The notes beneath the pieces are model-generated. The model made no database searches, was not told where the DNA came from, and was given only the letters and a program-made list of their open reading frames with translations. This document shows positions 23,755-33,097 of a DNA stretch of 64,000 nt, one piece after another (position 1 is the first letter of the stretch; each line of letters opens with the position of its first letter). Location of the stretch: contig MCFL01000123.1 in the NCBI GenBank assembly GCA_002102555.1, positions 1 through 64,000 of the forward strand. The letters are read 5' to 3'. Source of the stretch: Catenaria anguillulae PL171 (taxonomy: Eukaryota > Blastocladiomycota > Blastocladiomycetes > Blastocladiales > Catenariaceae). Made by a program: the position numbers and the translations under genes.

Positions 23755-24245
23755 TCACGCTGCTTCGTTCTTGCAAGGTACGAAACCGAGGGCAAATAAG
23801 ACGTCACGCAAATACTCGGCCCAATGGCGTCCTGCCTCTTTCAGCCCATAGAGAGACGTGATGAGCAAGAGCACCTCGTCCTTTTCGATTGGGTACCCTG
23901 GTGGTGCCCACATGAGCGTTGGAACCTTGGGTGGGAGGGAAGATGGGGAAAAAAGAAGAAGAGGGACGCACTTTTTTTGTGGAGCAGGGGAGACGCTAAC
24001 CAGGCTCATAACCTATTCAGCAGTAAGAAGCTATGACTATATTCTGTTCTAAAGAGCCCCAGTCTTCCTCATTCACTTCCGACATCCATCCGTGCCCCGT
24101 CTCCAGAGGCGTAGTGCTGGGTGGATCGGCGGCCTCTCTCCGCGTTCGTGGTGCTGATCGCCTGCTTGCTCAGACTTGCTGCGCGTTGGAATAGAGTTTG
24201 GCGTGGAGGTATGCGTTTGATACGTCCATTGCGAAAATCACCTAT
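23755..24245 (-). mobile_element. Ty1/copia reverse transcriptase fragment (fossil)
   Basis: The minus-strand motifs VPTLMWAPPGYPIEKDE and LYGLKEAGRHWAEYLRDVLF are copia RT. FAMDVSNAYLHA near 24235 belongs to the same domain, separated by about 200 bp of foreign sequence. The fragment abuts the LTR-like sequence at 24246. It is broken and old, and related to the larger copia copy to the right. Confidence 0.85.
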
Positions 24246-24543
24246 TGTTGAATATTCGGTCCAGAAATAGCAAGACAATGGGACTTGTTGTGAGTGCAGG
24301 GGGTTGACGTCGCGTGGTCCTCCCAGCCGCTCCCCCGGAGCGGCCTAGAGTCGGTTACGGGGGTCCATGGCCAGTGCGGGAAGTTATCATTGTTTTTTGG
24401 TCGTCATCCTCTTTTTTCTTCTTATCCCTCCCTCTGTCATCTCCCATGCCACCATGAGTGGTGCCTGAGCAATACAGTGAGGATCAATGGTCTCTCGATC
24501 TATCGACGCGAAATGGACCATGCAGATCCTCCACTTTCCCACA
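24246..24543 (-). repeat. Copia LTR-like terminal repeat, left copy
   Basis: The sequence starts TGTTGAATATT and ends TTTCCCACA, so it is TG...CA bounded. It shares blocks with 39847-40165, most clearly the last 110 bp (CCATGCCACCATGAGTGGTG onward) and the motif CTCCCCCGGAGC. The two copies are clearly diverged in the first half. No matching 5-bp target duplication is seen outside the pair. Confidence 0.8.
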
Positions 24544-24696
24544 CTCCCCCGCAGGCATCACTCTGGGCATACCGGCCGGATAGGAAGCCAGGTGAATCGT
24601 TATCTGAGCGCTTTCGGTATCACTCACAAGGGTTACGACATATGGCAAAACACATCCATGCACAATCACAGAAAAAACAAGATGAATCGACGCACA
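24544..24696. other. Copia 3' untranslated segment between RNase H and the LTR-like end
   Basis: Short non-coding stretch expected between the end of pol and the 3' LTR. No further feature is seen. Confidence 0.5.
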
Positions 24697-25163
24697 TCAG
24701 ACGTCCCGATGTGGACATGGTCGGAGATTCAACCATTCGCGGAATCGAGCAAACAATCTGATACCGAGGGGCTTGGTGAATCCGTCAGCTACATTCTGCA
24801 ATCCGGCGATGAAAATGAGTCGAACGTATTCGCGGCGCTGATTCTCGCGCAGGAACGCAAGCCGGACAGGGACATGACGGATTGAGCGGTGGAGCCCATC
24901 TCCATCTGAGAGCGCAATAGCCGCTTTGTTGTCGCAGTTAATGCGGATCGGATTCTGGCGGGAGTCACCAATGAGCTCGGCAAGGAAGCGGACCAGCCAT
25001 GTCCCATCCCGGACAGCCTCAACAGCAGCATTCACCTCTGCCTCTGCCGTAGATGTTGCAACCCATGGTTGTTGCTGGCTTGACCATGACACAAGTCCTT
25101 GTCCAATGCGGAGGCAGAAACCTGAGGTCGAGCGTTGCATGTTGGGGTCGTTGGCATATGACG

Positions 25164-25180
25164 AGTCGCAGTACCCATCA
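25164..25180. repeat. Target-site duplication, left copy (17 bp), of the large ORF1-only insertion
   Basis: AGTCGCAGTACCCATCA occurs at 25164-25180 and 29522-29538. The interrupted copia RNase H coding sequence resumes exactly across it. Confidence 0.93.
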
Positions 25181-25518
25181 TTTTTTTTGAGTACTACACA
25201 TTGTATATTCGCCATCATCATCAATGCCCATCACAGCCATGGGAGGGGAAATGGAAGAAAATGGACAAACACACTCACCACAATGGAGACTCGAACAACC
25301 CACATACGTTTAAACAATGCATGGGGACATGGCTTTGCGCGCAAGGGAAGAGGAGGATGTGAGGGCCCCAATGGCCAAGGTGAACAGACGATAATGAAAA
25401 GGGAAAAAAGATGCGGCAGCAAAAGCTTGAGCACGGAACACAAGTCCATGGAAAAGGGAACTTACTGAGCAGCCTGCCCAGATTTCTCCTCCTGGGCCCC
25501 ACCTAGCACACCAGATCG

Positions 25519-26277
25519 TTTGCCAGCCAGCACGATCAGCAGCTCGGCAGCCAGTTTGGTTGGGCACCGATGCAGCCCTTGTCGCTGCACACTACCTCCA
25601 CGAGTGCCACGCAGGTCTCCCTCCCCTTCTTGGCAAGCAGTCGATGGCTTTACGCCCAGTTCCCCTTGGCGTTTGGCGAGCACATTTGGCATACCTGGTT
25701 TGGCGACCCCGCGGTTTGGCTTTGCGCAGTCTCGGCAACAGTTTGCATTGGGAGTTGGTATGTTGTCCGGTACCCACCTTGTTTTTTCCCCCGTCCTCTC
25801 TGTGGTCAGCATTTCTTGTTGATGTCGCAATGACTGCATAGCTCAGCAACAACAACAACAACAAAAAAAGAGGGTAGTTCTCGTTGTGTACGGATTGGTG
25901 TGGTGTCGGTCCTGCCTGGTTTTGCTCTCCCTTGTTCCCCGCCCATCACCCATGTGACATTGTGTTCCTGCCCTCCCACTTCCTTGTACGAGTTGCTCTT
26001 TCCCTTTCACTTGTTGTGTTTTGTATTTGTCTTGTATTTGCCTGTGGTCATTGTTTTGTTTTCTTTCATCACCTCTGCTTCCTCCCCCCCCCCTATTTCA
26101 TTTCCCCTGCCGGTCATTCTTGACCCCTACTGCCACTCGCTTGCCTTCTCTTGCTTGCCTGTGCCTGTTTTCATGGGTGCTTAAGACCCCAGCCTAGTTG
26201 CTCTTGTATTTTTGTTCCCGAGCATCCTTTGTTGGTTTCTTGTCTTAATGCATGCAGTAGTGATTGGAAAAAAAAAA
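25519..26277 (+). mobile_element. 5'-truncated LINE 3' end fragment
   Basis: The 3' coding tail and UTR of a LINE, ending in ATGCATGCAGTAGTGATTGG plus ten A at 26268-26277. The 13-bp target duplication GCACACCAGATCG is at 25506-25518 and 26278-26290. A close relative is at 43510-44248. It sits inside the divergent ORF1-only retroposon and is therefore younger than it. Confidence 0.88.
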
Positions 26278-26624
26278 GCACACCAGATCGACCATTGGTC
26301 AGGAGGATGTTCTTGAATGCTGAACCAGCGTCCAATGTCACACTGCTTGGAACGACAAATGATTGCCGATCAATGTCTTGGCAACCTGCCTTGGCGTTGG
26401 GTACTTGTTTGGTGGCAAATGCAAGTTTTGAGAGCATACTCTTGATGGTGATGATGTCTCCAGACAAGGTGCGAATCTTAATGTTGTGCACATTGATGTT
26501 GTCACTGCACTGGCTGACCGTTTGACTGATGCCTTTGCTGACTTGGGCAGACTTTTGCATGGATGTGTTGAGGGTTTCCAACAGCTTGAACAAGTTGTCA
26601 CTCTTGAGTTCAAGGCGGGTGATT

Positions 26625-28118
26625 TTTTTTTTTAAAAAAAATACACTACTGCATGTATTGTGGGCTACGACCAACTCAAAAGCTTCAAAGAGGAGGAAGC
26701 AAGAAGGAAGAGACCAGAACACAACCGCTACAAAATGAGCGTCACAAGCAAGCAAGAAGGGAGGGCAGGCAAGTGGCAGTAGGGGCCGCAAGCGACCATG
26801 GGGACAAGGCGGGAAAGGAAATTGAGGAGCAGGTGGGGAGGAGCAACAACAAACCAACCAGGAAACAGCCTTTCAGATGTCTTCTGGGCTCAGCACACCC
26901 TTCTTTTTTGCCTTGTGGGCCCAACTCAGCTCTTGCGCAGCTGTCAAAGTGGCTGCAAAGTCTTTGGACTGCCAAAGCTCGTCCAACACTACTGCTAGGT
27001 CCGCCTCAACAATGGCAAGGTCGCGGTTGACCCGCATATACCGCTCTGACATCCTTGCCTTGTGGGCCTTCAACTCGGCCACCATCTCAGACTCGGCATC
27101 AAGCTCGGTGGTGAGGGTCTCGAGACTTGCCGAAAGCCCCTTGACCGTACTGGCAAGTGACTCTTGGTGAGTATCAAGCTCCTCGACTTGCTTGGCGACC
27201 TTGTCCTGCGCCAGTTTGAGGGCCGCAAGCAGCTCATCTTGCCGGGCACAGAACTTGGCCAGCTGCTCCTTCATGTCGTTGACTTGACCTGCCAAATACG
27301 CGACCTCGGCACGCAAATCCCTCTCGACTGAGTCAACCTTGTTGAGGGCTTGCTTGGCAGCATCAGCATAGCTGACACCGCCAGCACTTGCCGGCGCTGG
27401 CGCGGGGAACGAGAAGGAGGGAGGCAGGGTCTTGACTGGAGGGCGTGTGGGGCATGCATTCCTCAAGTGGTCCAGGGAACCACAAGAGAAACACAACTTG
27501 GCAGTACCAGGAAAGAAGCGCAAATCATGACCGTTAAGAGCGTACTCGCCAAGGCCAATGGCGGCGTCGGCATCCTCCTTGGACTCGTACCGCCACAAGA
27601 TGCGGGAGAACGAGCGAGCGCGGCAGTTGTCAACCAGCAGGGCATGGCCCTTGGCGAGCAAACCAGGGAGTTGGCGGATCGTGTTGTACGCACAGAGAAT
27701 CTTCACGTTCTTGGCTTGGTCGGCACGCTGGTTGAACCACTCCTTGACATCAGTCATGGCGTGGATGTACTGGCCGCGGAAAAAGGTTGAGGGCTTGTTG
27801 ATGGCCGAGGCCAAATCATCTTGGCTTTTGTATGAGACTTGTAAAAACTTGATTCCAGCGACAGTACGATGCCCGAGGAGCGCATCGACATTGTAGTATG
27901 GCTTGAGCCGGGCGACAGTGGCCTGCGGATCAACAGAGAAAGGGACGGGTCCCACCCAACCAGTGATCGCTGACGCCTGGGCATCAACAATCATGAGGTC
28001 GGTCATGGCAAGCGAGCAGACGGCGCTTAGTTTAGGGCGTGGGCGAGGTGCTCAATGTATTGCTTGGAGTTTTTTAGAAGAATTCCATTCATAGATTTGC
28101 TATTCCCTATTCTGATCC
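26625..28118 (-). mobile_element. ORF1-only non-LTR retroposon, copy 1 (full length, intact ORF)
   Basis: A complete 1.49-kb insertion, minus strand, with A tail (T run at 26623-26632) and a 19-bp target duplication GAGTTCAAGGCGGGTGATT at 26606-26624 and 28119-28137. It has a 5' UTR of 112 bp, one ORF (28006-26873), then a 3' UTR of about 240 bp with a pyrimidine-rich sense strand and the terminal motif ACATGCAGTAGTG. No ORF2 is present. It interrupts the coiled-coil region of the older retroposon. Confidence 0.92.
26873..28006 (-). CDS. ORF1-type protein of the ORF1-only retroposon, copy 1 (377 aa)
   Basis: An uninterrupted frame starting MTDLMIVDAQASAITGWVGP. The N-terminal domain (about 1-165) contains SAINKPSTFFRGQYIHAM, CAYNTIRQLPGLLAKGHALL and VDNCRARSFSRILWRYE. 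A CX2CX4HX4C zinc knuckle follows at residues 172-185 (C172, C175, H180, C185). The rest (about 215-360) is strongly helical with heptad-like leucines, likely a coiled coil, ending GVLSPEDI. The layout matches LINE ORF1 proteins that bind RNA and act as nucleic-acid chaperones. It is collinear with the proteins at 33198-34217 and 53043-54269. Confidence 0.85.
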   Translation of the reverse strand: MTDLMIVDAQASAITGWVGPVPFSVDPQATVARLKPYYNVDALLGHRTVAGIKFLQVSYKSQDDLASAINKPSTFFRGQYIHAMTDVKEWFNQRADQAKNVKILCAYNTIRQLPGLLAKGHALLVDNCRARSFSRILWRYESKEDADAAIGLGEYALNGHDLRFFPGTAKLCFSCGSLDHLRNACPTRPPVKTLPPSFSFPAPAPASAGGVSYADAAKQALNKVDSVERDLRAEVAYLAGQVNDMKEQLAKFCARQDELLAALKLAQDKVAKQVEELDTHQESLASTVKGLSASLETLTTELDAESEMVAELKAHKARMSERYMRVNRDLAIVEADLAVVLDELWQSKDFAATLTAAQELSWAHKAKKKGVLSPEDI

Positions 28119-29239
28119 GAGTTCAAGGCGGGTGATTCTGTCCTCTTGGGCGGTGATGAGTGCTTGGTCGGCAGTGTGCTGACTTTGCAGTAATGCCACA
28201 GACAATTCAGCTGCAGCAAGCTTTTCGAGAACCTCAGAGTGCACGTTGAGAAGATTGGATAGCTTTCCTTCAAGCGACCCAATGAGTTTGAGCTGCACTT
28301 CTTGATTCTTGATGGCATCATCAAATTGCTTGATGACGCGCGTGGATTCAGCAAGTGATAAAGTGAGCATTGATGCTTCATAGCCTGGCTGGGGTGGTTG
28401 CAAGCGGGTTTGCTGCTGTGTTGATGTGGGTTCCGTGTCTTGTGCCATTGCAGGTTTGTTGTCCATTGGCCTCTTTGATGAAAGTTGGACGCGAACGTCA
28501 TTTTTAACTGCTGCAGAGTATGAGAGTGCGTGGGAAACGGGAGGTGACCTTGAGCCTGCGCATAATGGAGACTGCAGGCCTTTCGCTGATTGGATATAGG
28601 AGTTGTTGAACACTGGTGTGATCACTTGGGGACAACTGGCTTTCAAATGTTGTGGGGACGCGCAGAGAAAACAAAGCTTCTTCGTTGATGGAAACACATG
28701 GATGGGAGTATCGTCACAGCTGACGATGTTTGCTTGTAGTGCTTCTGAACAGTCTACTTGATCGGCAAAGTGCTGCAAAACGCGCGAGAATGACCTTTAG
28801 CGCGAATGGTCAACAAAGAGTGGGTGGCCTTGGTAAGGGAAAGTGTTGAGAAGGCTTGGGACAACTGAATGAGGAAGAAACAGCTGAGCTGTGGATTGGT
28901 GGGTAGAAAGACTGGTCCATTCGCCCGGCGATGTGTATACTGCAACAAACTGGCCAGTGTGCAGGATAGGTGACTGTTGGATTGCTTCATTTAACGCGTT
29001 TTGGTGAGGGAAGGTGGCTTGCACAAACTTACAGCCACGGACTACTGTGAAATCACTGTCTGATGGCACCGTTGCTGCAGGAAAGGCTTCGAGAATAAAG
29101 TTGAGGGCAGCGTCAAAGGCAGCTCTGTAACCAAATGGGCCAATGAGACCATGATGGACGCGTTTCAATGAGAATACAGCGCATTCAACGCGTTTTGGAC
29201 GCGTCCTGAAATTGGAAACTGTGATGAAATCATTTTCGT

Positions 29240-29521
29240 TTGATGGAACATCATGCTTGTGGGGCAGCAAGATGGAGTCTGAATCGTCTGCTGCTGTGTC
29301 TGCAGAGACTTGGTGTGCCTTTGACAAGAAGGAGAGCGTGGGAATCGACGCGTCTTGACCTGATCTGGCAGCAGCAACATGCGAATCTGCCATGGTACTG
29401 GCACCAAACCAAGTGGCAGGATGTAAGGGCATACGATTGGCCTTCTGGCGTGTGTTGCTGCTTATTGCATTGAGTTATGCCTTGATTGCAGCGTCTGTTT
29501 TTGGATTTTTTCTTCAAGTTT
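29240..29521 (-). other. 5' region of the divergent ORF1-only retroposon
   Basis: The 5' end lies at 29521, abutting the right target duplication. The first in-frame ATG of the ORF1 (MADSHVAAA) is near 29393, so the 5' UTR is about 125 bp, similar to the 100-118 bp of the three intact relatives. Confidence 0.5.
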
Positions 29522-31160
29522 AGTCGCAGTACCCATCAACTGTGTCCCAGAAAGAGGAACCGGTGGCGATCTTTGGGTACCAGATGCCCAGGTCAGGATA
29601 CCGCTGGAGATAGCCGACAATCGTGAGTAGGTCGGCATAGTTGCGTTTGCTGGGGCTGCATGCCCGCCAAGCTGCAAAGTGGACAGCAAAGGAGATGTCT
29701 GGGCGCGTTCCAGTGGCAACAAAGAGGAGCATGCCCAGGAATCTGGTATCACTTGTGCATTTCGGGTGAGAGGAGCGCTGGGTCTCCTCCTTGACAACAT
29801 GGTCACAGGCAGGTCGGTCTTGGGCATGGATCTTGCCGCCAAACTCGCGGATAATCCCATCAACGTGCTGCGGCTGTCCAAGCCAAATGCCGCCCTTGCA
29901 TTGTACCAACTTTGTGTTGAGAAATCCGTCGGCGACACCAAGGTCCTTGATGTTGAGTGCAGGTTTGTCGTCAATCTTGTATGTGAGCAACTGCGTCTTG
30001 GTTGATTCGATTGCAGCCATCGACGGCCCAGTGATGAGTAGGTCATTGACGTAAATGACGATGAGCACAAACACAGATGCAGTCTGCTTGTCTTTTTGCA
30101 TGAGTACGCAGTCCTCGTTCTTGCAGACTTCAAATCCAAGTGCAAACAGCACCTCACGCAAGTACTCGGCCCAATGACGACCCACCTCCTTCAATCCATA
30201 AAGCGACTTGATGAGTAGAAGTGCCTCGTCTTTCTTGACATGGTAACCAGGCAGTGCCCACATGAGCGTTGGCCGCTTGAGTGTCGCATGGAGGTACGCA
30301 TTGGATACGTCCATGGCGAAAATGGTCCATCCATGGGCAGCAGCAAGGGCAACAACAATGCGTATGACAGTTAGGCTTGGCGTCCCAGAATACGTTTCCA
30401 TTCCCTCGGCCGATTGCTGGTCACCGCGGGCAACGATCCTTGCCTTGAATTTGGTCAACGCGCCATCTGGGTTGCTCTTGGTGCTGTACACCCATTTGCA
30501 CCCGATCAGCTGCTGGCCGGCCTGGATCTTGACGATCTCAAACGTGCCATTTGCCTCAAGCGCGGCCAACTCAACCAACTCTGCGTGCTTCCAATGGTCC
30601 ACATTCTCGTCACTTCACGCTTCTTTGAACGTCCTTGGCACGTGTACATGGGCAGCTTTGATCTTTGGCACATCGAGCTCCATGGAGTTGAGCAGTTGTG
30701 CAGTTGCGCGGGCAAGTCGTCGGCCAGTACGGCGGTTGATTTGAGGTGGTTCATCACTATGAAAAGCGAGTGAGGCAGAAACTGTCCTGGTGGTAGACAT
30801 TGCACGATGCCCACGAGTGCCTCTCTCCCCCGCACCGGGGCGGTGAAGCATAATCTCAACATACAGAACAGTGGTTGGTCGTGGCAGGAAGCTCCACGCA
30901 GTGCGGGGCGGTGAACAGGCGCGCATTGGCAGTTGCAGCGATGGTGAGCGGCGACACGGCAATGGCCTTCAGCCAGCAGGGGCTGTGCGCAAACGGCGAG
31001 CGTGGGATGGTGGCTGCACATGAGTGTCACCACCGGGAAATTGCATGTCATTGTCAGAGTCAGAGCCCTCAGGCACAAAATCGCTGTCGGCTGCGTCATC
31101 AGGGCCACCACGGGAGGCGAATGCCTCAGACAGCGCCGAGCAGAACTCTGGCAATGGGCC

Positions 31161-31567
31161 AGCAACAACGCGAGCTGGGGCTGTTGTGGCCCAGTGGTTA
31201 AGGCGCCGGGCGTCCACTGTGGAGGTCGTGGGTTCAAACCCCACAGGCGGCGATTCTGGTATAGTGTTTCTATAGTCCTTGCCACTCGCTTGTGCATGGA
31301 TTCGGTTTGGTTGCCAAGCACAAGTTAAATTCAAGTTGTTTCAGGTCCAAGCTGTCCGGGGTGGATCCCGCCTGCTCAACTTCTATCTGAGCCCCCTCTT
31401 GGCAAGCACCGCGTGTCCCTCTGTGTTCCCGCCTGTGTCAAGTACAAGACCCAAGTCCAAGTCCCTCCAAGCTTCAAGTTTGTGTTGTGTATTTGTTCAT
31501 GGATTGTCGCCATATGTACAATTGTCCTGAGGTAAAATTTTTTTAAAAAAAAAGCAACAATGCGAGC
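31161..31567 (+). mobile_element. tRNA-derived SINE (plus strand) with 15-bp target duplications
   Basis: The element is 31176-31552, flanked by AGCAACAACGCGAGC (31161-31175) and AGCAACAATGCGAGC (31553-31567, one mismatch). The head has Pol III promoter boxes: box A TGGCCCAGTGG (31187-31197) and box B GGTTCAAACCC (31231-31241), 44 bp apart. The body is about 300 bp and ends CATATGTACAATTGTCCTGA, then T and A runs. The second copia copy at 48.25 kb shows the corresponding site without the insertion. The tail matches that of the SINE at 32515-32760. Confidence 0.92.
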
Positions 31568-32500
31568 AACCACCTCAGTTTCAATGAAACGTGCGGAGAC
31601 AGATTCGAGGACAGCGCCCAAGGATGGCTCCAATAGCAGGAAGGTGGCGCAATCGCTGTCCTTGTACCCAACAAACACACGCTTTTCAGCAGCAGGGCAC
31701 AGCTTGAAAACAGTTGTGTCAGGGTTCGGCGGCTGGAAAGCTGTTGCGCCAAAGACACGAAGGCGGGGAACAAATTTCAAGTCAAAAAACGCTTGGTATG
31801 GGGTCAGCCCCAGCAGCACCGGCAGCAGAGTGTGGTTGCGCACAACGCCCACAAGGCAGGCGGCATGCGGCCAGAGGACGGCGGCCTCCTCAGCGGGCAC
31901 AAGGCTGTCCAGGTGGAGCAGGTGGGCACGCGTGCGCTCATTGATGTGCCGATTGAGACGCTCAATGCGTCCATTCACCTGGTGGTGGCCAGCGAGCGAC
32001 AAGTAGCGTGGGACATTGCGCTCAGTGAGCCACCTGTCAAACTGGGCGTTGACAAACTCTGTGCCATGGTCGTGTTGGATGGCCTGCAGGCGGTGCAAAG
32101 TGCGACGCTCCCAGAGCGCCACAAGCGAGACGAAGGCACGGAAGGCAGAATCAGACTTGTCGGGGATCGGGACAACGGCGCAAAAATCTGAGTAATCGTC
32201 AAGCACAACAAGCAAGTGTTGGACGCTGCCATCACCAAATCTAGCGATAATGTTGAGGTCGATGAACAAACGTTGGAGCGGTTCAGTTGATCTGAGGAAC
32301 TGCAATGCAGCAAATGTGCGCCGCTGAGTCGCTAGGGCCAGGCCACACGTGTGGCAATCAACGGTGTGTGGGTGCAGGCCGAGCGACTTGCAAAGCATCG
32401 TCCACAACGGTCCAGAGATGTGGTTGTAAGCAACGTGGAGCTGGAGCAGGCGGTCAGCGGACGGCGACCCCGACACAGGATCCGCAGTGGAATCTGCCGC

Positions 32501-32774
32501 CGCAGCATATGCCATTTTTTTTTTAAAATTTAACCTCAGACAATTGCACATATATGACATTCAAGTACACCACCACACAACACAATCACTTGATGGAGGA
32601 CAGAAGTAACTTGGAAAGTCTTGTGCTTTGACATAGGCATGGCCACAGAGGGACATGCGATGCTTGTCTTGAGAGGACCAAGCGACTTGGGTGGGGTTCG
32701 AACCCACAACCTTTGCCTTGCAAGGCGGGAGTGTTACCACTGTGCCAAAACCACTTGGCCCGCAGCATATGCCA
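32501..32774 (-). mobile_element. tRNA-derived SINE (minus strand) with 14-bp target duplications
   Basis: The element is 32515-32760, flanked by CGCAGCATATGCCA at 32501-32514 and 32761-32774. On the minus strand box A is TGGCACAGTGG (32747-32737) and box B GGTTCGAACCC (about 32705-32695). The anticodon-loop region reads CTTGCAA, an Ala(TGC)-like arm. The 3' end reads ATATGTGCAATTGTCTGAGG followed by a T/A run, the same tail as the other SINE. It interrupts copia coding sequence. Confidence 0.92.
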
Positions 32775-33097
32775 ACTCAAATGCATGTTCAAAGTCGGTC
32801 TGGTAGACCTCACTGAGTTCGCCAATGCGGCTGTCAAACAGGGAGTTCGCACAAAACATGTAGTCGGCGCCATGTGAGGCAACGTAGGCCGTGGCGATAG
32901 AGTTGTCGCTGCCAAGCGCAAACGGCTCCCAAGTATCAACGTCGCGCAAGCCACCGGCGTACACACCAGCAGCAGCAGCATCCTGCGAGAGCACAAGGAG
33001 CGCAGAGGCCCCATCGCACACAGGCAGCCCCACTTCTGGCGGCATGGCAGCCATAGGGAGGAACCAAAGACCACCCCGGGCAACGAGTGGGAAGCGT

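Larger units (their letters stand above)
25181..29521 (-). mobile_element. Divergent ORF1-only non-LTR retroposon, itself split by two younger insertions
   Basis: Inserted into copia with a 17-bp target duplication and an A tail (read as T at 25181-25188). Without its own insertions it is about 2.06 kb. It encodes an ORF1-type protein only: an N-terminal part (29396-28797, MADSHVAAARSG start), then after one in-frame TAA a part with the zinc knuckle CFLCASPQHLKASC (28778-28120), and a helical region continuing at 26605-26291 and ending near 25467 (EEKSGQAAQ). The stretch FVDHSR-stop-RSFSR aligns with LLVDNSRARSFSRV of the younger relatives. No endonuclease or reverse transcriptase sequence belongs to it. 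It is older than the elements inside it. Confidence 0.8.

Noticed and set aside
31187-31250. A functional tRNA gene
   Set aside because: A and B boxes are present, but the acceptor stem does not pair properly, and the sequence is the head of an insertion with target duplications and an A tail, so it is a SINE.
32690-32760. A minus-strand tRNA-Ala gene
   Set aside because: Same reason: it is the tRNA-like head of a 246-bp SINE bounded by 14-bp duplications.
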